From Paenibacillus sp. J31TS4 (GTDB lineage Bacteria; Bacillota; Bacilli; Paenibacillales; NBRC-103111): DNA of 64,000 bases. Made by a program: the position numbers and the translations under genes. The notes under the pieces were generated by a model. That model was not told the DNA's origin. It searched no databases and worked only from the letters and a program-made list of their open reading frames with translations. Each line of letters starts with the position of its first letter. The first letter of the stretch is position 1. The DNA is taken from the NCBI RefSeq assembly GCF_018403265.1, contig NZ_BOSI01000001.1, forward strand, positions 1,302,001 through 1,366,000, written 5' to 3'. Below are positions 33,976 to 41,646 of the stretch, in pieces.

Positions 33976-34863
33976 ATGCATGAGTCCAGCCCGACACGGG
34001 AAGCGTTAGGCGCACGCCATATCCAAGCCTACCTGGAGAGGATCGGATTTCCCGGCCAGCCCGACGGAAGCGCGGAAGCGCTTGCGCTTCTGCAGCAATG
34101 CCATTTCCGCGCCGTTCCTTACGAGAATTTCGATCTGCTGCAGCGGATTCCGCTGTCGCTGGAGCTGCCTGACCTGTATGACAAAATCGTGGTGCGGCGG
34201 CGCGGCGGCTACTGCTTCGAGCTGAATGCGCTGTTCGGCTGGCTGCTCCGGGAGCTGGGGTATCCAGTGACCGACTGGATGGCGAGATTCTGGCGCGACG
34301 AGCCCCAGCCCCCGCCCAAACGACGGCATCATGTCCTGCTCGTCGAGGCGCAGGGCGAGCGTTACCTATGCGATGTCGGCGTAGGCGGAGTGGTCCCTCT
34401 CCGTCCGCTTCGGCTCGTGCCGATGGTCGAGCAGGAGCAGGACGACGAGACCTACCGGCTGGAACGGGACCCGGAGTTCGGCTGGATGCTGCTCGAACAC
34501 AAGCACGGCGTATGGAGCCGCATCTATTCGTTCACCGAGGAGCCCCAGCTGCCCAAGGATTATGTCATGCCAAGCTTCTGGTGCGAGCAAGCGCCGGAAT
34601 CCATCTTCCGCCGAGGCGCCATCGCCGCCATTCGGACTCAGGACGGCCGCGTCACGGTCGCGGGCCGTGAATTCCGGCTGTTCGGCCGAGACGGCGTACG
34701 CACCTTCACCCCCGCTACCCAAGCCGAGTACCGGGAAGCGCTGCGAACGTATCTCGGCATCGACCTGAGAGAAGCCAGTTTCCTGTATAGTGATTCCTCA
34801 CCTGGAATCAAAAGCGGCAATCGTATGATTTGTATGCCGGATACCAAGGGAAAGCGAATCTAG
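33976..34863 (+). CDS. Arylamine N-acetyltransferase
   Basis: This 295-residue NAT-family enzyme has the catalytic triad visible as C80 in RRGGYCFELN, a histidine in RRHHVLLV (118/119) and D133 in YLCDVGVGG. These enzymes move acetyl groups from acetyl-CoA to arylamines or hydrazines by a ping-pong mechanism through the cysteine; in Bacillales the natural substrate is unsettled. The last 25 or so residues after YLGIDLREASF do not look like NAT sequence and overlap a gene remnant in another frame, so the original C-terminus may have been altered by a rearrangement near 34790. Confidence 0.9.
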   Translation: MHESSPTREALGARHIQAYLERIGFPGQPDGSAEALALLQQCHFRAVPYENFDLLQRIPLSLELPDLYDKIVVRRRGGYCFELNALFGWLLRELGYPVTDWMARFWRDEPQPPPKRRHHVLLVEAQGERYLCDVGVGGVVPLRPLRLVPMVEQEQDDETYRLERDPEFGWMLLEHKHGVWSRIYSFTEEPQLPKDYVMPSFWCEQAPESIFRRGAIAAIRTQDGRVTVAGREFRLFGRDGVRTFTPATQAEYREALRTYLGIDLREASFLYSDSSPGIKSGNRMICMPDTKGKRI

Positions 34864-34958
34864 ACAACAGCGATACTGGAGAGAAGGCAACCATCGATTC
34901 TCTTGCTGCCTACAAAAAATTAACCGATAGCGTTCTTGCTAATGTATCCAAGAATTAG
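34794..34958 (+). pseudogene. Remnant of an unknown gene's 3' end
   Basis: A second frame overlapping the end of the NAT gene encodes about 54 residues that read like genuine protein (TWNQKRQSYDLYAGYQGKAN, then TGEKATIDSLAAYKKLTDSV) and ends at TAG 34956-34958. It has no start codon and begins right after an in-frame stop at 34791-34793. It is less GC-rich than the NAT gene. I cannot name the family. A truncated 3' piece left by recombination is the simplest reading. Confidence 0.45.
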
Positions 34959-34972
34959 GGTTCGATTCACCA

Positions 34973-35008
34973 AATACCCCTGGTTCCTCATGAGGAACCA
35001 GGGGTATT
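34973..35008. terminator. Perfect 36-base palindromic hairpin
   Basis: AATACCCCTGGTTCCTCA is followed directly by its reverse complement. It lies between the converging NAT-side genes and the acidic-protein gene. There is no T-run after either arm, so it may act as a weak two-way terminator or mRNA end-protector. Confidence 0.55.
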
Positions 35009-35038
35009 CACCACGTTATTGAGTCGCCAGGAGAACCG

Positions 35039-35998
35039 TCAGTGCACCTGTTCGTTCACGAGCTCAATTTCGTCGATCAGCTTGTTGCGGTGCAAAAATG
35101 ACAGGTGAAGCGATTCGACATCCTGCTCCTTCTCCACCTCGCGCAGAATGCGCGAGGCGATGACGCCGGCATCGTCCGTCCGTCTCGTCTGCTCCAGCTC
35201 AATGAATCCGCTCAGCCGGGGCTCACCGACGTCGACGGTTGCCGTGGCGATCGGCAGGCCGCCCTCCGCCTGATCATAAATTTCGAAGGTTAGCGCGTCC
35301 CCGTCGTCACGAGCCAGCACCGCCGTATACTCCTCTTCCGGCCAATAGAAGAAAGAGTCCTCCTCCTCATCCTCCGAAGCTTCGTACTCCTCGTCGTCGA
35401 GAAGGTCTTCATGCGTCAGCTCGATCGTCTCCAACAGGTCGTCGCCGTATACGTGATGAATCGTCAGCGTATCGATCTCCTCTTCGTCGCAATCGAAGAC
35501 GAGCTCTTCGGTAATCGCCTCGATCTCCTCTTCCTCGGGAAGCAGGAACCATTCCACGATGGCGCTTGCTTCCCGATCGCTCACTTCCATCGCTACATCG
35601 GCCACATGGTCGTCGTCGTCGTCCAACACCTGGTATTCGATGCGCGTCACCGGCTCGTCTTCGTCTTCCCAGACGGCGGCGTCTCCCTCCGAGACCCATT
35701 CGTCCAGCTCTTCTTCCGACTGCTCGAGCATGACGAACGGACTGCATGTCAGGATGACGCTGCTGTCCGGCGCATCGAGCGCATCCGCCAGCTCCCGCAC
35801 ATAGTCCTGCACGAAGCTGCGGATTTGGTCGCGCTCGTACGGAGTCACCGACTCTTCGTCGAGCTGCACGGCGCCGGCCACGCGGTCGCTTTCCCGGTAG
35901 ACGAGCAGCAGCGTCCCCGCGAACCTGCCGCCGATCAGGAGGTCGTAGGCTTCGCCTCCAGGTGTTTTCATATCAGGTCTCAGCATAATGTCAGCCAT
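35039..35998 (-). CDS. Very acidic protein of unknown function
   Basis: I do not recognise this 319-residue protein. The start at 35998 is set by GGGAGGGA on the minus strand and gives MADIMLRPDMKTPGGEAYDLL; an upstream extension is open but lacks a ribosome site. The N-terminal 95 residues look like a folded domain. The region from about 96 to 240 is extremely rich in Asp and Glu (EQSEEELDEWVSEGD, VLDDDDDHVAD, EYEASEDEEEDSFFY). The C-terminal part alternates beta-like strands (YTAVLARDDGDALTFEIYDQ). It has no signal peptide or membrane segment. Binding of cations or a basic partner is conceivable. Confidence 0.8.
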   Translation of the reverse strand: MADIMLRPDMKTPGGEAYDLLIGGRFAGTLLLVYRESDRVAGAVQLDEESVTPYERDQIRSFVQDYVRELADALDAPDSSVILTCSPFVMLEQSEEELDEWVSEGDAAVWEDEDEPVTRIEYQVLDDDDDHVADVAMEVSDREASAIVEWFLLPEEEEIEAITEELVFDCDEEEIDTLTIHHVYGDDLLETIELTHEDLLDDEEYEASEDEEEDSFFYWPEEEYTAVLARDDGDALTFEIYDQAEGGLPIATATVDVGEPRLSGFIELEQTRRTDDAGVIASRILREVEKEQDVESLHLSFLHRNKLIDEIELVNEQVH

Positions 35999-36218
35999 GA
36001 TGGAATCCCTCCCGGAAGGAATGGAATATGGAGCCTGGTAAAGCCGGCTTTCCCCGTTAGCGTGCCCGGGCAAGCCCGGATTCACTCTCCTAGTCATTCG
36101 TCCATTCGTTTCCGGTACAACCGCATACGGTAATGTATGCCGATGGCGGAGCCCGTTCCGGGCTAGGAGGGTTCCTGTCTCCCCGCTTCGGCTGTCCAGA
36201 GAAAAGGAGGTCCACCCT

Positions 36219-36314
36219 ATGTCCGCATTTGCCGGCGCCGGTTTTACCAGCACAGGAGCCATCCTGGTGCTGTTCATTCTACTCGTCATCATCAGCGCTT
36301 CCTTCTTCATCTGA
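36219..36314 (+). CDS. YjcZ-like sporulation mini-protein
   Basis: This 31-residue hydrophobic peptide reads MSAFAGAGFTSTGAILVLF followed by a single membrane span ending IISASFFI. The pattern (Gly/Ala-rich start, then VLFILLVII and a short tail) matches the YjcZ/spore-associated mini-protein family of Bacillales. AAAAGGAGG at 36202-36210 lies nine bases before the ATG, and a strong terminator follows 48 bases after the stop, so it is a complete transcription unit. It is too short for usual gene finders. Confidence 0.8.
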   Translation: MSAFAGAGFTSTGAILVLFILLVIISASFFI

Positions 36315-36361
36315 TGATTCAGCCGAATCGGCGGTTTCCGTCGGAATGACGAACTCCTTCC

Positions 36362-36389
36362 AGGCTAACGCTGCGGCGTTAGCCTTTTT
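36362..36389 (+). terminator. Terminator of the mini-protein gene, overlapping the HAD stop codon
   Basis: A ten-base perfect stem (AGGCTAACGC/GCGTTAGCCT) with loop TGCG is followed by TTTTT. The minus-strand TAA of the HAD gene (36379-36381) lies inside its right arm. Confidence 0.88.
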
Positions 36390-37179
36390 CCAGTCCGAAA
36401 TGCTTGGCCAGCGCTTTGGCGACGCCTTCTTCGTTATTCGATTCTGCGACCTCGTCGGCGGCCGCCTTGACATCGTCCGGTGAATTCTCCATCGCGATGC
36501 CGAGGCCCGCGTACTCGAGCATGCTCAGATCGTTGTAATAATTGCCCATGGCGAGAATCTGGCTGGGGGCGACGCCCTTAGCCTCCGCCAGCCGCCGCAG
36601 AGCGTTGCCCTTGCTGGCATCCGGATGCACGATGTCTATGAAGAACCGGTGGCTGCGAAGCAGCAAGAGAGGGCTCTTCATCTGCCGCCATTCGGACTCC
36701 ACGCGGTCCATCACCTCCTCGGGAGCAAACACCGTGAATTTGACCAGCGGCTCCTCAAACGCGGTCAGGTCCGGGTGCAGAAGCGGCTCGTGCATGAAGT
36801 CCTCGTACATCAGACGGGCGTCCTCAGGCAGGTTCTCGACATACAGCTCGAATGGCGTGCAGTAGTCGAAGTGAATGCCTTCTCGGCGGCAGTACGTGAC
36901 GAACGGAAGCACTTCGGCGGCCGGGAACGAGCATTCGTGCAGCAGCGTGCGGTCGCCCGCATGCACGGTCGCCGCCCCGTTATGCGTCACGACCGCGCCG
37001 TCGATCCCCAGCTCCTCAAGAATCGGACCGGTATTGGAGATGCTCCTTCCGGTACAGAGCACGATGTCCGTCCCCCGTTCGTATACCCGCCGGAGCGTCT
37101 CGGCCGTCCGGGGACTGAGCCGGTGCTCGTCATCGAGCAGCGTCCCGTCCACATCCAGTGCCACCATGCGATAAGTCAT
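36379..37179 (-). CDS. Cof-type HAD phosphatase
   Basis: This 266-residue HAD-superfamily phosphatase of the Cof/YwpJ group has motif I LDVDGTLLDD (nucleophile D9), motif II CTGRS, a type IIB cap in the middle, lysine near SKGNALRRLAEAKG and motif IV AMGNYYNDLSMLEYAGLGIAM. These cytoplasmic enzymes remove phosphate from sugar phosphates, nucleotides or cofactors such as FMN or pyridoxal phosphate. AAGGAGGAG precedes the ATG. Its start overlaps the stop of the pseudouridine synthase gene by four bases, so the two are coupled. Confidence 0.93.
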   Translation of the reverse strand: MTYRMVALDVDGTLLDDEHRLSPRTAETLRRVYERGTDIVLCTGRSISNTGPILEELGIDGAVVTHNGAATVHAGDRTLLHECSFPAAEVLPFVTYCRREGIHFDYCTPFELYVENLPEDARLMYEDFMHEPLLHPDLTAFEEPLVKFTVFAPEEVMDRVESEWRQMKSPLLLLRSHRFFIDIVHPDASKGNALRRLAEAKGVAPSQILAMGNYYNDLSMLEYAGLGIAMENSPDDVKAAADEVAESNNEEGVAKALAKHFGLEKG

Positions 37180-37925
37180 TGCGATTCTCCTCCTTTCAAT
37201 CCGTGCAGCTCCTCCTCGGATAATTCGCGGTACGTCCCCAGCTTCAGCTCCGGATCGAGCCGAAGAGTGCCCATCGTCAGCCGCTTCAGGTAGATAACGC
37301 GCTTGCCCACCGCCTGGAACATCCGCTTGACCTGATGAAATTTCCCCTCATGGATCGTCAGCTCGATGCGCGAACGCGCGCCTTCCCTCGACTCCTCTGC
37401 CTCCAGCACGACGAGCTGTGCGGGAAGCGTCCGGTACCCGTCGTCCAGCTCAACGCCATCGGCGAACCGCATCCGATCCTCCTCCCCCACGAGCCCTTCC
37501 ACCTCGGCATAATACGTCTTGGGGACGTGCTTGCGCGGAGAGAGCAGATTATGCGCGAGTTTGCCGTCGTTGGTGAGCAGCAGCAGCCCCTCGGTATCCT
37601 TGTCCAGCCTACCGACCGGGAACAGCTCGTAATGCCGGATGCCGGCATCCAGCAGATCGAGCACCGTCCGGTCCCGGTTGTCTTCCGTCGCCGAGACAAC
37701 TCCTGGCGGCTTGTTCATCATCACGTAGAGGAATTCCCGGTAGCGGACCGTTTCCCCATCCACCTGAATCGTCTCATGCTCCGGGTCGGTCTGCCGGCCG
37801 CTGTCCTTCACCCGGACGCCGTCAACGGTCACCGCTCCGGCCCGGACGAGCTGCTTGATCTCGCTCCGTGTCCCGACTCCGGCATGCGCCAGCAGCTTGT
37901 CCAGTCTCTGCGTCTTTCGTTTCAT
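37176..37925 (-). CDS. RsuA-type 16S rRNA pseudouridine synthase
   Basis: This 249-residue enzyme starts with an S4 RNA-binding domain (RLDKLLAHAGVGTRSEIKQLVRAGAVTVDG). The RsuA/RluB catalytic domain follows, with the active-site aspartate in FPVGRLDKDTEGLLLLTNDG and the C-terminal GKFHQVKRMFQAVGKRVIYLKR. It is most like RsuA, which modifies U516 of 16S rRNA; the exact target is inferred. GGGAGGGCGAGG precedes the ATG. It is the first gene of a two-gene unit with the HAD phosphatase. Confidence 0.93.
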   Translation of the reverse strand: MKRKTQRLDKLLAHAGVGTRSEIKQLVRAGAVTVDGVRVKDSGRQTDPEHETIQVDGETVRYREFLYVMMNKPPGVVSATEDNRDRTVLDLLDAGIRHYELFPVGRLDKDTEGLLLLTNDGKLAHNLLSPRKHVPKTYYAEVEGLVGEEDRMRFADGVELDDGYRTLPAQLVVLEAEESREGARSRIELTIHEGKFHQVKRMFQAVGKRVIYLKRLTMGTLRLDPELKLGTYRELSEEELHGLKGGESQ

Positions 37926-38148
37926 GCCTCGCCCTCCCGTCTGCTCCCTATGAAGCCGCGGCCGGTCGGAGAGGTCTCCTTGCGCGGCGGGCTCCGGAAG
38001 CCGTTCACGTATTTGTCATCTTATTTTCGTTAGGATACCGCAGGAAAATGATTAGGTCATGTAGAATAGTAAGTAAGTTGATAACAGGCTACGGCTGTGT
38101 CCCTTTGACGCATTCGTCCTGGATTCCCTTGCTAAGGAGGAGCCGATT

Positions 38149-38628
38149 TTGAAGAAACTCGTCATCTTTTTGGCCGTCATCGTCGTCCTGTTCGGCGGCA
38201 TGTACGCAATCAACCGGGCAACGAACGGGGAAAAAGACGAGAAAGCCAAGGAGCTGTACGGTGTCCCGGCCAGCCAGCTGAATCCGGTTACCGTCAAGCT
38301 GCTGGACGATCCCAACTATCAATCGATCATTCGTCCGGCGGAACTGGAGAAGAAGGTGCTGCAGGAAAAGCAGCCGAGCTTCGTCTACTTCTTCGCATCC
38401 GATTGTCCCCACTGCGCCCGGATGACGCCGATTCTGTCGCCGATGGCCAAGGAGCTGAACGTCGAGCTTCCGCAGTTCAACGTGCTGGAGTACAAGGCCG
38501 ATCGGGCCAAGTACAAAATCGTGGAATGGCCGGTCCTCGCCTACTACAAGGACGGCAAAGAGGTGGAGCGGCTGGTGGGCGAGCAGTCCGAGAGCACCTA
38601 TCGTGCATTTTTCAATAAGTACAAATAA
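38149..38628 (+). CDS. Membrane-anchored thioredoxin-like protein
   Basis: This 159-residue protein has one N-terminal membrane segment (VIFLAVIVVLFGGMYAI) and an external thioredoxin-fold domain. The redox motif is C-P-H-C in FFASDCPHCARMTPIL, the pair used by DsbA-type oxidants, with a cis-proline in VEWPVLAYYKDG. It probably makes or exchanges disulfides outside the membrane. The TTG at 38149 is taken as start because AAGGAGGAG lies nine bases before it. A strong terminator follows, so it is a single gene. Confidence 0.9.
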   Translation: MKKLVIFLAVIVVLFGGMYAINRATNGEKDEKAKELYGVPASQLNPVTVKLLDDPNYQSIIRPAELEKKVLQEKQPSFVYFFASDCPHCARMTPILSPMAKELNVELPQFNVLEYKADRAKYKIVEWPVLAYYKDGKEVERLVGEQSESTYRAFFNKYK

Positions 38629-38651
38629 GCTCACTCTTCCCCGTTTATAGC

Positions 38652-38687
38652 AAAGGGCCGGCTCACCTCGCGATGAGCCGGCCCTTT
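38652..38687. terminator. Bidirectional terminator after the thioredoxin-like gene
   Basis: A 14-base perfect stem AAAGGGCCGGCTCA with its complement and an 8-base loop lies between convergent genes. Confidence 0.8.
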
Positions 38688-38698
38688 GGCCGTCCTCC

Positions 38699-39178
38699 TC
38701 AGGGCGCGGCGTCCGCCGCTCCATTCTCCCGCCTGCGGGCTGCGTATGCCCGCACCTGCTCCTCGAGCACGCCGTCGTGCATGCGGATGGTCAGATCGTA
38801 GAACCCGAATGCGTCGGCGTCGTCTCCGGCCGCCGCGAGACCGGCCAGATACGTGCGGACCTCCCCCAGGAGAGTGTCCAGCTCGAGCCCGAGAGCGTCC
38901 GCCGGGTACCGCTCCAGCTTGTCGGCCGCCTGCCGGAGGAGCTTGCGCGCGCCTCGGCCGTTGCCGTTGCGGCAGTGGTACAGCCCGACCGCCACCTGCA
39001 GCAAGCCCTGCAGGAGCGGATGCCGGCCGTGCTCCAGCCACAGTTCCTCCATGACCTCGTGGCATTCGAAGTAATCCCGTTCCTCGTTGAAGAAGTACAG
39101 GAAGGCGATGAAATTCGGCTCCTTCCGAAGCATGCCCCACTCCTCCGATCCGTTATCCGCGTTCGGCTTACGGCGCAC
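38699..39178 (-). CDS. DUF309-family protein
   Basis: This 159-residue, mostly helical protein matches the DUF309 pattern: FLYFFNEERDYFECHEVMEELWLEHG and LLQGLLQVAVGLYHCRNGNGRGARKLL. The family is common in Firmicutes and has no established activity. The conserved His/Glu residues look like a possible metal or active site. A GTG at 39178 after GGGAG is the likely start. It follows relQ by 54 bases and may share its transcript. The last 20 residues are a low-complexity Ala/Arg tail. Confidence 0.85.
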   Translation of the reverse strand: MRRKPNADNGSEEWGMLRKEPNFIAFLYFFNEERDYFECHEVMEELWLEHGRHPLLQGLLQVAVGLYHCRNGNGRGARKLLRQAADKLERYPADALGLELDTLLGEVRTYLAGLAAAGDDADAFGFYDLTIRMHDGVLEEQVRAYAARRRENGAADAAP

Positions 39179-39232
39179 GATTCGCTCCCGTTCGGTGCTT
39201 CTGCAACGGGCAGCCTCATCCGGCCGGCTGCT

Positions 39233-40033
39233 TCAGCGGCTCTCCCTCTTGGCGCGGATAATCGCTTCCTCGATCGACAGGGACAGCTGCTTGAGGCTCC
39301 AGATATCCTCCTGCTCCCACAGCTCGTTGAACCGCAGCTGATACGTCACGGCCTCCCGCACCCGGTGATAGAAGTACAGCTGCTGAATATCGTTCAACAC
39401 CTTGGAGACGACATTTGATTTGTCCTCGAACAGCTTCTGGGACTCCATAATCTCTTCGCGGATGCTCGACATCTCCTTGTCGAGGAGATAGGCGGCTTCC
39501 GCCGCCTTGCTCAGCCGCTTGGTTACGTCGGGGGGCAGTGCGCCCTTGTATTTATAATTAAGCGAATGCTCGATCGTCGCCCAGAAGTTCATCGCGAGTG
39601 TGCGGATCTGAATCTCAGCGAGGACCTTTTTCATGCCGAGCGCCGTCTGCACCGGATACTCCACGATAATATGGAAGCTGCGGTATCCGCTTTCCTTCTT
39701 ATGCGTGATGTAATCCTTGCAGTAGACGAGCTTCATATCCTCGCGCTGCTTGATCAGCTCCGCCATCCGGTCAATGTCTCCCTCGAACTGGCACATGATC
39801 CGGATACCGGCAATATCCTCGATGCCGGTCTCCAGCTGGTCCATCGGCACGTTCAGCTTCTTGGCCTTATCCAGAATGCTGGAGATCCGCTTGATCCTGC
39901 CTGTCACGAACTCGATGGGCGAGTAGCCTTCCCTGCTTTTCAGCTCGGCGCGCAGTGTCTTGAACTTAACCTTCAGCTCCTCGACCGCCTGCGCGTACGG
40001 CAGCAAAAATTTGTTCCAATCTCTAGAGTCCAA
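39233..40033 (-). CDS. relQ: Small alarmone synthetase, RelQ/YjbM type
   Basis: This 266-residue (p)ppGpp synthetase has no hydrolase or regulatory domains. The motifs IKRISSILDKAKK, GIEDIAGIRIMCQFEGDI, KESGYRSFHIIVEYP and EIQIRTLAMNFWATIEHSLNYKYKG are those of the RelA/SpoT synthetase domain in RelQ. It transfers pyrophosphate from ATP to GDP, GTP or GMP. The TTG at 40033 is chosen because AAAGGAGG lies eight bases upstream and it yields the family start M-DSRDWNKFLLPYAQAVEELK. The ATG three codons earlier abuts the ribosome site. It lies 25 bases after pyrD. Confidence 0.93.
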   Translation of the reverse strand: MDSRDWNKFLLPYAQAVEELKVKFKTLRAELKSREGYSPIEFVTGRIKRISSILDKAKKLNVPMDQLETGIEDIAGIRIMCQFEGDIDRMAELIKQREDMKLVYCKDYITHKKESGYRSFHIIVEYPVQTALGMKKVLAEIQIRTLAMNFWATIEHSLNYKYKGALPPDVTKRLSKAAEAAYLLDKEMSSIREEIMESQKLFEDKSNVVSKVLNDIQQLYFYHRVREAVTYQLRFNELWEQEDIWSLKQLSLSIEEAIIRAKRESR

Positions 40034-40058
40034 ACCGGCCATCCTCCTTTCGGCCTTG

Positions 40059-41177
40059 CTACCTGACATCGGCACCGACAGCCTCGGACACGGTCCGGAA
40101 GCCATCCCGGCGCAGCAGCTCGAGCAGCCCCAGATTCAGCCTCCTGACAAGCTCAGGTCCTTCGTAGATCAACGCGGTGTAAACCTCGACCAGACTTGCT
40201 CCGGCCCGTATCTTGGCATATGCGTCCTCCGCCGTAAAAATACCCCCGCAGCCGACGATCGGCAGCTGCCCCTTGGTCAGCCGCGCGATCGTCCGGATGA
40301 CCTCCGTCGACCGGCCCGTGAGCGGCCGTCCGCTCAGCCCACCCGTCTCCTTGGCGTTCGGATGGCGCAGACCGTCGCGAGCGACTGTCGTATTGGTAGC
40401 TATGATACCCGATATCCCGCTCGCCATAGCCGTCTCCACCATATACTCGAGATCCTCGCCGGTGACGTCGGGCGCGAACTTGACCAGCACCGGCTTGGGC
40501 GCGGCCAGCGAATGCTCTCTGCCGCTGGACGCGATCCGGCGCTGCTCGTCCCGCTCCTCCAGCACGGCGGCGAGCAGATGCTTCAGGTCGTCGCCGTGCT
40601 GGAGCGCCCGTAGGTCGGGCGTATTGGGAGAGCTTATATTGACCACAAAAAAATCCCCATAGGGATAAAGCTTGCGCATGCAGGCCCGGTAATCGTCTGC
40701 CGCCTGCTCGTTGGGCGTCGTCTTGTTCTTGCCGATATTGACCGCTACCGGAATCGCGTAAGGGGACGCCTGGCGCAGATTCGCGGCCATTTCGTCCGCT
40801 CCCACATTATTAAACCCCATCCGGTTAACCAAAGCAAGGTCGTCCGGCAGCCGGAACAGCCGCGGCTTCTCGTTGCCCGCCTGGGGGCGCGGCGTGACCG
40901 TGCCAACCTCCATGAAGCCGAAGCCGATGGACGAAAACCCGCTCACCGCCTGGCCGTTCTTGTCGAGACCCGCGGCCAGCCCGATCGGGTTGGCGAACGG
41001 AATGCCCCACAGATCGGTATGAAGCTCCGATGCGGCCGGCGATCCGTACAGCTTCCTCATAAGGGGAAGCGCGCCGGGAATGCGGGGCGTCTTGGCCAGC
41101 CCGTCGATCGTCAGATGGTGGGCTTTCTCGGCGTCCATTTTGAACAGTGCCGGCTTCGCCAGCGATTTGTACAGCAT
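40059..41177 (-). CDS. pyrD: Quinone-type (class 2) dihydroorotate dehydrogenase
   Basis: This 372-residue enzyme of pyrimidine synthesis oxidises dihydroorotate to orotate with FMN and passes electrons to the quinone pool at the membrane. Diagnostic parts are the N-terminal extension YKSLAKPALFKMDAEKAHHLTIDGL that contacts quinone, FANPIGLAAGLDKNG, FFVVNISSPNTPDLR and the FMN-binding IVGCGGIFTAEDAYAKIRAGA. B. subtilis uses a class 1B enzyme in its pyr operon; this class 2 copy stands outside any pyr operon. It is probably cotranscribed with relQ, linking pyrimidine and alarmone genes by position. Confidence 0.95.
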   Translation of the reverse strand: MLYKSLAKPALFKMDAEKAHHLTIDGLAKTPRIPGALPLMRKLYGSPAASELHTDLWGIPFANPIGLAAGLDKNGQAVSGFSSIGFGFMEVGTVTPRPQAGNEKPRLFRLPDDLALVNRMGFNNVGADEMAANLRQASPYAIPVAVNIGKNKTTPNEQAADDYRACMRKLYPYGDFFVVNISSPNTPDLRALQHGDDLKHLLAAVLEERDEQRRIASSGREHSLAAPKPVLVKFAPDVTGEDLEYMVETAMASGISGIIATNTTVARDGLRHPNAKETGGLSGRPLTGRSTEVIRTIARLTKGQLPIVGCGGIFTAEDAYAKIRAGASLVEVYTALIYEGPELVRRLNLGLLELLRRDGFRTVSEAVGADVR

Positions 41178-41337
41178 ATCTAGTCCAACTCCGTTCCTAC
41201 TTAGTCCTAACCTCCAGTTTACCCCGATCTGACGAAAAAAGAAAGACGGCCTCCCGCCCCCTTCTCTATAGAAGATAGAAGCGCGTACAGGCGGATGCGC
41301 CCGCCTTTCCGGTAATGAAAGCGCTGTTATTGTATGC

Positions 41338-41343
41338 TAGAAT
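41338..41343 (+). promoter_or_regulatory. Extended -10 promoter of the 46-residue membrane protein
   Basis: TGCTAGAAT (TG-n-TAGAAT) lies about 70 bases upstream of the small gene at 41412, fitting an extended -10 promoter. Confidence 0.5.
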
Positions 41344-41411
41344 AAGAGAACTGGAAGAACGGAGAACGTAGCCGCCCGCCAGTCAATTTCGGATCGAAAG
41401 GGTGCTGTCCC

Positions 41412-41552
41412 ATGCAAGAAAAACGAAAGCTAGCCCCCCTGCAGAAGCGAAAGCAGGAGCAGGGGAACAGGAAGGCGCTCTATGTGGTCGCCGGCATCTT
41501 CGCCGCGGTAGTCGTCCTCATGGCGGTGCTGCTCATCCTGGACGCTTCCTGA
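41412..41552 (+). CDS. 46-residue single-pass membrane protein
   Basis: An ATG after an AAAGGGTG site opens a 46-codon frame. The peptide starts with a strongly basic segment (QEKRKLAPLQKRKQEQGNRK) and ends in one membrane span (LYVVAGIFAAVVVLMAVLLIL). The basic start places the N-terminus inside the cell. I do not recognise the family. The good codon use, ribosome site and promoter support a real gene. It is followed by a small AAGGGC/GCCCTT hairpin. Confidence 0.65.
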   Translation: MQEKRKLAPLQKRKQEQGNRKALYVVAGIFAAVVVLMAVLLILDAS

Positions 41553-41646
41553 GCAAGGGCTACGCCCTTTGGGCACTTCAGCACTGATAGCCCCGACAGC
41601 TCCCAATAGCCCCCGACAAGCCCGGAGCCGTTAATGAAGCCAGCTT

